This document shows positions 5,687 to 5,712 of a stretch of 5,712 bases of DNA, piece by piece. The stretch is from an uncultured bacterium (GTDB taxonomy: Bacteria; Planctomycetota; UBA1135; GCA-002686595). The position numbers and the translations under genes are program-made. The stretch's first letter is position 1. Each line of letters opens with the position of its first letter. The stretch lies in the NCBI GenBank assembly GCA_913058555.1, contig CAJXRJ010000503.1:1-5712 (forward strand), in the 5' to 3' direction. Below the pieces are notes generated by a model, which saw nothing but the letters and a program-made list of their open reading frames with translations, was not told the origin of the DNA and did not search any database.

Positions 5687-5712
5687 CTGTCTCTTATACA
5701 CATCTCCGAGCC
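5687..5712. other. Illumina Nextera transposase adapter left at the contig end
   Basis: CTGTCTCTTATACACATCT (5687-5705) is the Nextera mosaic-end sequence, and the following CCGAGCC is the start of the read-2 side of the same adapter. This is not genomic DNA. It opens the minus-strand frame with the residues YKRQ after a GTG, a known signature of untrimmed adapter in predicted proteins. Confidence 0.97.

Overview
The window looks like GC-rich bacterial DNA, probably from a Planctomycetota-type organism. This placement is an inference. It rests on recalled family resemblance: long secreted proteins built of Gly-rich or FG-GAP repeat regions, a short C-terminal module with an LCLGG...GPGQIL-like core and an SNFSD-like end, and weak or absent Shine-Dalgarno sequences before most starts. 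The right edge is a real contig end, because the last 26 bases (5687-5712) are Illumina Nextera transposase adapter, not genome.

Layout from left to right. A 5'-truncated secreted or surface protein gene (2-1447, +) is open through the left edge. A 472-base non-coding gap (1448-1919) holds a GC-rich hairpin just after the stop and two inverted copies of a short dispersed repeat. Next is a complete 848-residue secreted protein (1920-4466, +): signal peptide, a conserved-looking N-terminal region, seven repeats of exactly 68 residues (a predicted seven-bladed integrin-alpha-like beta-propeller), and a C-terminal module. A 355-base gap (4467-4821) carries two more repeat copies, a 15-bp dyad and a small hairpin. 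A short exported, possibly lipid-anchored VOC/glyoxalase-fold protein follows (4822-5304, +). After a 148-base gap with a 14-bp palindrome and the fifth repeat copy, a convergent partial gene (5453-5686, -) runs off the contig end. Its C-terminus is homologous to the C-terminal module of the 848-residue protein.

No operon is evident. The gaps are long, each gene seems to stand alone, and the common theme is export to the envelope or outside. No tRNA, rRNA, CRISPR array or intact mobile element was seen. The main unexplained signal is the repeat family: five related sequences, all between genes and in both orientations. They share the core CGGAAACGG (exact in four, degenerate in one) and some have longer similarity. 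They may be decayed fragments of a transposon gene or an undescribed intergenic repeat.
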